From a virus, in IMG/VR virus record IMGVR_UViG_3300049020_000082, positions 1 through 23,002 of that record: a stretch of DNA of 23,002 nucleotides. One strand, 5' to 3'. A model generated the notes under the pieces. It had not been told where the DNA came from and ran no database searches. It worked only from the letters and a program-made list of their open reading frames with translations. Shown here piece after piece: positions 21,494 through 23,002 of the stretch; position 1 is the stretch's first letter, and every line of letters begins with the position of its first letter. The position numbers and the translations under genes are program-made.

Positions 21494-22228
21494 ATGCCTG
21501 CGACCACGGAGATCACCCCGCTCGACGCTGAAGAGCGGAGCACGAGCGGGGTGAGCGATGCGCTGGACCTCGGCGCCGCGACGACCGTGGACCTGACGCT
21601 CGACGTGACCGAGGTCGCATCCGCATCGCTCGTCGTCTACGTCGAGACCGCGCGGTCAGAGACGTCGTCAACGTGGACTCGGGCCGGCGCGTTCACGCAG
21701 ACCTCTGCGGCAGGCACGCGCACGCAGTCGTTCGCGGACCTCGAGCAGTGGATCCGCATTCGCTGGGAGCTCTCCGGCGCGGCCACCTTCGGCGTCTCCG
21801 GAGAGGCGGTGTTCGTCTACTGCCGGCCGCGCGACATGAAGCGCGTCGTGGCCGCCCGCGGCCTGTTCGGGCAACAGGGTGACGACTCCACCGCAGCCCA
21901 GCTCGACGAGTACGCGCGCGACGCCACGGACGAGATCAACGGGTCGCTGGGCGCCGTGTTCTCGCTGCCCATCACCGCGTGGCGCGGCGACCTGCGGCGC
22001 AAGACCGCCGAGCTCGGCGTCTACTACGCCTTGCTGCACCGCGGGTTCTCCCCGGACGACGAGGGCGGCAAGGCCTACCGGAAGATGCACGACGACGTGC
22101 AAGCCTGGCTCAAGGACGTGCGCGACCAGAAGATCGAACTCCAGGGCATCGTCGATGCCACGCCGGAGGTCGAGGACGGCGGCGCGTACATCGTGACCGA
22201 CTCGCCGCGGGGCTGGGGGCGCCCGTGA
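21494..22228 (+). CDS. Beta-domain fused to a gp36-like head-tail connector (DUF1320)
   Basis: A 244-residue protein with two parts. Residues about 15-105 are a beta sandwich paralogous to the protein at 20133-20528. Residues about 110-240 (RDMKRVVAARGLFG, then LDEYARDATDEINGSLGAVF, then LPITAWRGDLRRKTAELGVY, then AYRKMHDDVQAWLKDVRD) match Mu gp36-like (DUF1320) proteins, which form a connector ring between portal and tail. The usual family member is only the second part, so the first is an added domain. It overlaps the next gene by 4 bases (GTGA). Confidence 0.78.
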   Translation: MPATTEITPLDAEERSTSGVSDALDLGAATTVDLTLDVTEVASASLVVYVETARSETSSTWTRAGAFTQTSAAGTRTQSFADLEQWIRIRWELSGAATFGVSGEAVFVYCRPRDMKRVVAARGLFGQQGDDSTAAQLDEYARDATDEINGSLGAVFSLPITAWRGDLRRKTAELGVYYALLHRGFSPDDEGGKAYRKMHDDVQAWLKDVRDQKIELQGIVDATPEVEDGGAYIVTDSPRGWGRP

Positions 22229-22740
22229 GTGCGACGTTCGACGCGCCGACGGGCGAGCTGGAAGCGCTCGCCAAGCGGCTGGAGGACGCGGCCTCGGGCA
22301 GTGGCCTGAGCGACCTCTACGATCTTCTGGCCGAGGAAGGGCGCACGCTCGTCATCGAGCGCTTCGAGGCGCAGGCGGACCCGCAAGGCGTGCCGTGGGC
22401 CCCTCGGAACCCAGACTTCGGGCGTGGCGGCGCCGGTCAGATCCTGCGCGACACCGCCCGCTTCCAGAACAGCTTCGTGGCCGAGGCGACCAGCGACGGC
22501 TTCAGGGTCGGCTCGAACTTCATCGGCGCGCGCGTGCTGACCGAGGGCGCCACCATCACGCCGAAGCGCGCCAAGCGCCTCCGCGTGCCGCTCGCCACCG
22601 GGGGCTTCGCCTTCCTCAAGAGCGTCAAGATCCCTGGGCGACGGGTGATCCCGGCGGGCGAGGCTGGCCCGATCTGGGGTCCGCGGCTCACCGAGGTCAT
22701 CGAGGACTACGGCGCCGAGGTGCTGGGGGGCAACGCGTGA
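22225..22740 (+). CDS. Phage virion morphogenesis protein (Mu gpG-like, tail completion)
   Basis: A 171-residue protein from GTG 22225. It matches the Mu gpG/virion morphogenesis family: ELEALAKRLEDAASGSGLSD helix, then EGRTLVIERFEAQADPQGVP then WAPRN, ILRDTARFQNSFVAEATSDG, a beta-strand stretch with GFRVGSNFIGARV, and a C-terminal helix. Such proteins sit at the head-tail joint. Ends in a GTGA overlap with the next gene. Confidence 0.82.
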   Translation: MSATFDAPTGELEALAKRLEDAASGSGLSDLYDLLAEEGRTLVIERFEAQADPQGVPWAPRNPDFGRGGAGQILRDTARFQNSFVAEATSDGFRVGSNFIGARVLTEGATITPKRAKRLRVPLATGGFAFLKSVKIPGRRVIPAGEAGPIWGPRLTEVIEDYGAEVLGGNA

Positions 22741-23002
22741 TCCTCGACACCAGGAACCCCGAGCGATATCCGCTCGACGACATAATGGCCGCGATCTGGG
22801 AGGACCTCGGCGTCATCCCGATAGCGGAGGCCACCAGCGGTGACGGCGCCGCGACGTGGCACAAGGGGTCGACGGAGCTGTTCGCGAACAACCGGCGGCC
22901 GCCGAGCTACGTGTGGTTCCGCGGCGACATCGACCCCGACGCTGGATTCAAGGGCGACTTCGGCCAGTACCAGTCGGTTCACGGCGGGGGAGAGACCGTC
23001 TT
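22737..23002 (+). CDS. Neck/tail protein, N-terminal part (runs off the window)
   Basis: The first 88 residues of a gene from GTG 22737 (MILDTRNPERYPLDDIMAAI...). It is soluble, with an aromatic stretch (NRRPPSYVWFRGDIDPDAGF). Position after the gpG-like gene and overall look match a Mu gp37-like neck/tail-terminator protein, but only the N-terminus is here, so the class is uncertain. Confidence 0.55.
   Translation, partial: MILDTRNPERYPLDDIMAAIWEDLGVIPIAEATSGDGAATWHKGSTELFANNRRPPSYVWFRGDIDPDAGFKGDFGQYQSVHGGGETV

Overview
This window is most of the regulatory and head-gene half of a prophage (or phage genome) with Mu-type head genes, in very GC-rich DNA with strong G/C bias at third codon positions. 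The style (high GC, dense ATGA/GTGA overlaps, a prophage-borne ECF-like sigma factor next to a helix-turn-helix gene) suits a high-GC bacterium such as a member of the Myxococcota, but the host is inference. No integrase, Mu-type transposase A/B, tRNA, rRNA, CRISPR array or IS element is visible, so neither prophage end can be placed.

Layout. 1-92: tail of a rightward gene ending in a proline-rich linker and a beta-clamp-binding-like QLDLF. 120-1091 (leftward): BstA-like protein of the prophage-encoded anti-phage type, with its own candidate promoter and an 11-bp direct repeat, one copy of which covers its ribosome binding site. 1281-2406 (leftward): three coupled genes for an HTH regulator, an ECF-like sigma factor and a small unknown. 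2407-2834: divergent control region with alternating TTGACC/GGTCAA half-sites. 2835-3707 (rightward): P63C-domain protein. 3744-6100: small accessory genes, one apparent antisense two-helix membrane protein, and a zinc-motif/HTH protein that may be the small terminase. 6101-6265: control region. 6266-9818: small unknown, PadR-like regulator, small unknown, and the large terminase interrupted by a LAGLIDADG intein. 9847-12921: overlapping small unknown genes, a 371-residue unknown and an excisionase-like HTH protein. 12922-13258: structured non-coding leader. 13259-22740: DUF935 portal, a separate ORF like the DUF935 C-terminus, a MuF head protein fused to a GNAT-like domain, a Mu I-like protease/scaffold, major capsid protein, beta-rich virion proteins, a gp36-like connector and a Mu gpG-like protein. 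A neck/tail gene runs off the right edge.

How it fits together. The leftward cassette looks like the lysogeny and superinfection-control side; the HTH protein and sigma factor are plausible switches for the rightward genes. From about 6.2 kb rightward the genes form a packaging and head programme in near-Mu order (terminase, portal, MuF, protease/scaffold, capsid, connector, gpG). The most notable points are the BstA-like gene with its repeats, the MuF-GNAT fusion with a small coupled downstream gene (polymorphic-toxin-like layout), the intein at the terminase NPGGPGH motif, the antisense membrane ORF, and a beta-domain paralogue fused to the connector.
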